Below, piece by piece: positions 5,959-6,406 of a stretch of 6,406 bases of DNA. The notes beneath the pieces were generated by a model. That model did no database searches and had not been told where the DNA came from. It saw only the letters and a list, made by a program, of their open reading frames with translations. The DNA is from Belnapia sp. (GTDB taxonomy: Bacteria > Pseudomonadota > Alphaproteobacteria > Acetobacterales > Acetobacteraceae). How positions within the stretch are numbered: position 1 is the first letter of the stretch; every line of letters starts with the position of its first letter. The stretch covers positions 1 through 6,406 of the forward strand of contig JAQGIA010000442.1 of assembly GCA_028291445.1 (NCBI GenBank). Direction: 5' to 3'. Position numbers and translations under genes: made by a program.

Positions 5959-5963
5959 AGGGA
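5959..5963 (+). promoter_or_regulatory. Ribosome binding site of the molybdopterin reductase gene
   Basis: AGGGA is 7 nt before the ATG at 5971. No other in-frame ATG is found between the previous gene and this one, supporting the chosen start and hence the absence of a signal peptide. Confidence 0.55.
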
Positions 5964-5970
5964 TCTTGCC

Positions 5971-6406
5971 ATGCCGCCGGACACCGGGATGAAGCCGCAT
6001 AGCGCCCATTGGGGCGTCTTTTCCGCCGGGATGCGGGACGGCAAGCTGGTGGTGGTGCCGCATCCGGGCGATCCGGACCCGAACCTGCTGCTGCAGAATT
6101 TCCCCGAGGCCCTGCGCCACAAGGCCCGCATCGCCCAGCCCATGGTCCGCCGCGGCTGGCTGGAAAATGGCCCGGGGCCGGACTGCCGGCGCGGGCGGGA
6201 CGAGTTCATCCCAATGCCCTGGGACCAGGTGCTGGACCTGCTGGCCAAGGAGCTGGTCCGGGTGCGCGACACGCATGGCCCGCAGGCGGTCTTCGGCGGC
6301 TCCTACGGCTGGTCCTCGGCCGGGCGCTTCCACCATGCGCAGAGCCAGGTCCACCGCTTCCTCAACATGTCGGTCGGCGGCTACGTCCGCAGCGTGAACA
6401 GCTACA
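5971..6406 (+). CDS. Molybdopterin-dependent S/N-oxide reductase (BisC/DMSO reductase family), 3'-truncated by window edge
   Basis: The first 145 residues of a DMSO-reductase-family molybdoenzyme (bis-MGD cofactor) are visible. Such enzymes reduce sulfoxides or N-oxides such as biotin sulfoxide, methionine sulfoxide, DMSO or TMAO. Motifs are HWGVFSAGMRDGKLVVVPHP (13-32), ARIAQPMVRRGWL (52-64), RGRDEFIPMPWDQVLDLLAKEL (75-96) and VFGGSYGWSSAGRFHHAQSQ (107-126). Tyr112 and Trp114 in SYGW match Tyr114 and Trp116 of Rhodobacter DMSO reductase; the Tyr is known to be present in S-oxide reductases and missing in TorA-type TMAO reductases, so an S-oxide substrate is favoured. The window stops after SVNSY and one A of the next codon, where the molybdenum-ligand Ser is expected. 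The protein starts directly in the enzyme domain with no Tat leader, suggesting a cytoplasmic BisC-like enzyme. The full protein should be about 750-800 residues. It may share a transcript with the D-aminoacylase 65 bp upstream. Confidence 0.88.
   Translation, partial: MPPDTGMKPHSAHWGVFSAGMRDGKLVVVPHPGDPDPNLLLQNFPEALRHKARIAQPMVRRGWLENGPGPDCRRGRDEFIPMPWDQVLDLLAKELVRVRDTHGPQAVFGGSYGWSSAGRFHHAQSQVHRFLNMSVGGYVRSVNSY

Noticed and set aside
5906..5970. Intrinsic terminator after the D-aminoacylase gene
   Set aside because: The only strong dyad (5913-5924) has no loop and no following T-run, so it does not fit a Rho-independent terminator.
1..6406. CRISPR array, tRNA, rRNA, phage or defence genes
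   Set aside because: No spaced direct repeats, cloverleaf-like sequences, rRNA segments or recognisable phage or defence proteins were seen on either strand.

Overview
This 6.4 kb window is very GC-rich, with strongly GC-biased codon use. Its gene families (IS701-type and IS3-type elements, a DppA/OppA-like solute-binding protein with a twin-arginine leader, a PuuE-like deacetylase, a zinc D-aminoacylase and a BisC-type molybdoenzyme) suggest an alphaproteobacterium, most likely of the Acetobacteraceae (Roseomonas-like). That placement is inferred from protein style alone; no rRNA or other marker gene is present.

Layout. Positions 1-1783 are two nested, decayed insertion sequences. The right part of an IS3-family element (1 to about 763) carries an orfB transposase with one frameshift. 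It sits inside an IS701-family element whose 3' part (about 764-1783) has three single-base frameshifts and a lost catalytic Asp. The IS701 right end abuts CTAG (1784-1787). This fits the YTAR target of that family and also contains the TAG stop codon of the next gene. Positions 1784-4259 hold two intact minus-strand genes that appear translationally coupled: an exported peptide-type ABC solute-binding protein, then a cytoplasmic PuuE-like/NodB-fold deacetylase. A 194-bp divergent intergenic region (4260-4453) with a dyad separates them from an intact plus-strand D-aminoacylase (4454-5905). A molybdopterin S/N-oxide reductase gene follows (from 5971) and is cut by the window edge exactly at its expected molybdenum-ligand Ser codon.

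How the genes may work together. The binding protein would capture a peptide-like or amide solute in the periplasm. The deacetylase and the D-aminoacylase are both C-N hydrolases that remove acyl groups or open amide bonds, so the divergent pair looks like a small scavenging locus for N-acylated or D-amino-acid-containing compounds. No permease or ATPase gene is visible; they may lie left of the IS block or elsewhere. The D-aminoacylase has all its zinc and catalytic residues but Asn where the family usually has a substrate-carboxylate-binding Lys, so its substrate may be unusual.

I see no CRISPR array, tRNA, rRNA, phage or defence system, and nothing that amounts to a new multi-gene system. 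The most informative points are the nested IS history, the insertion exactly at a stop codon, and the active-site variant in the D-aminoacylase.
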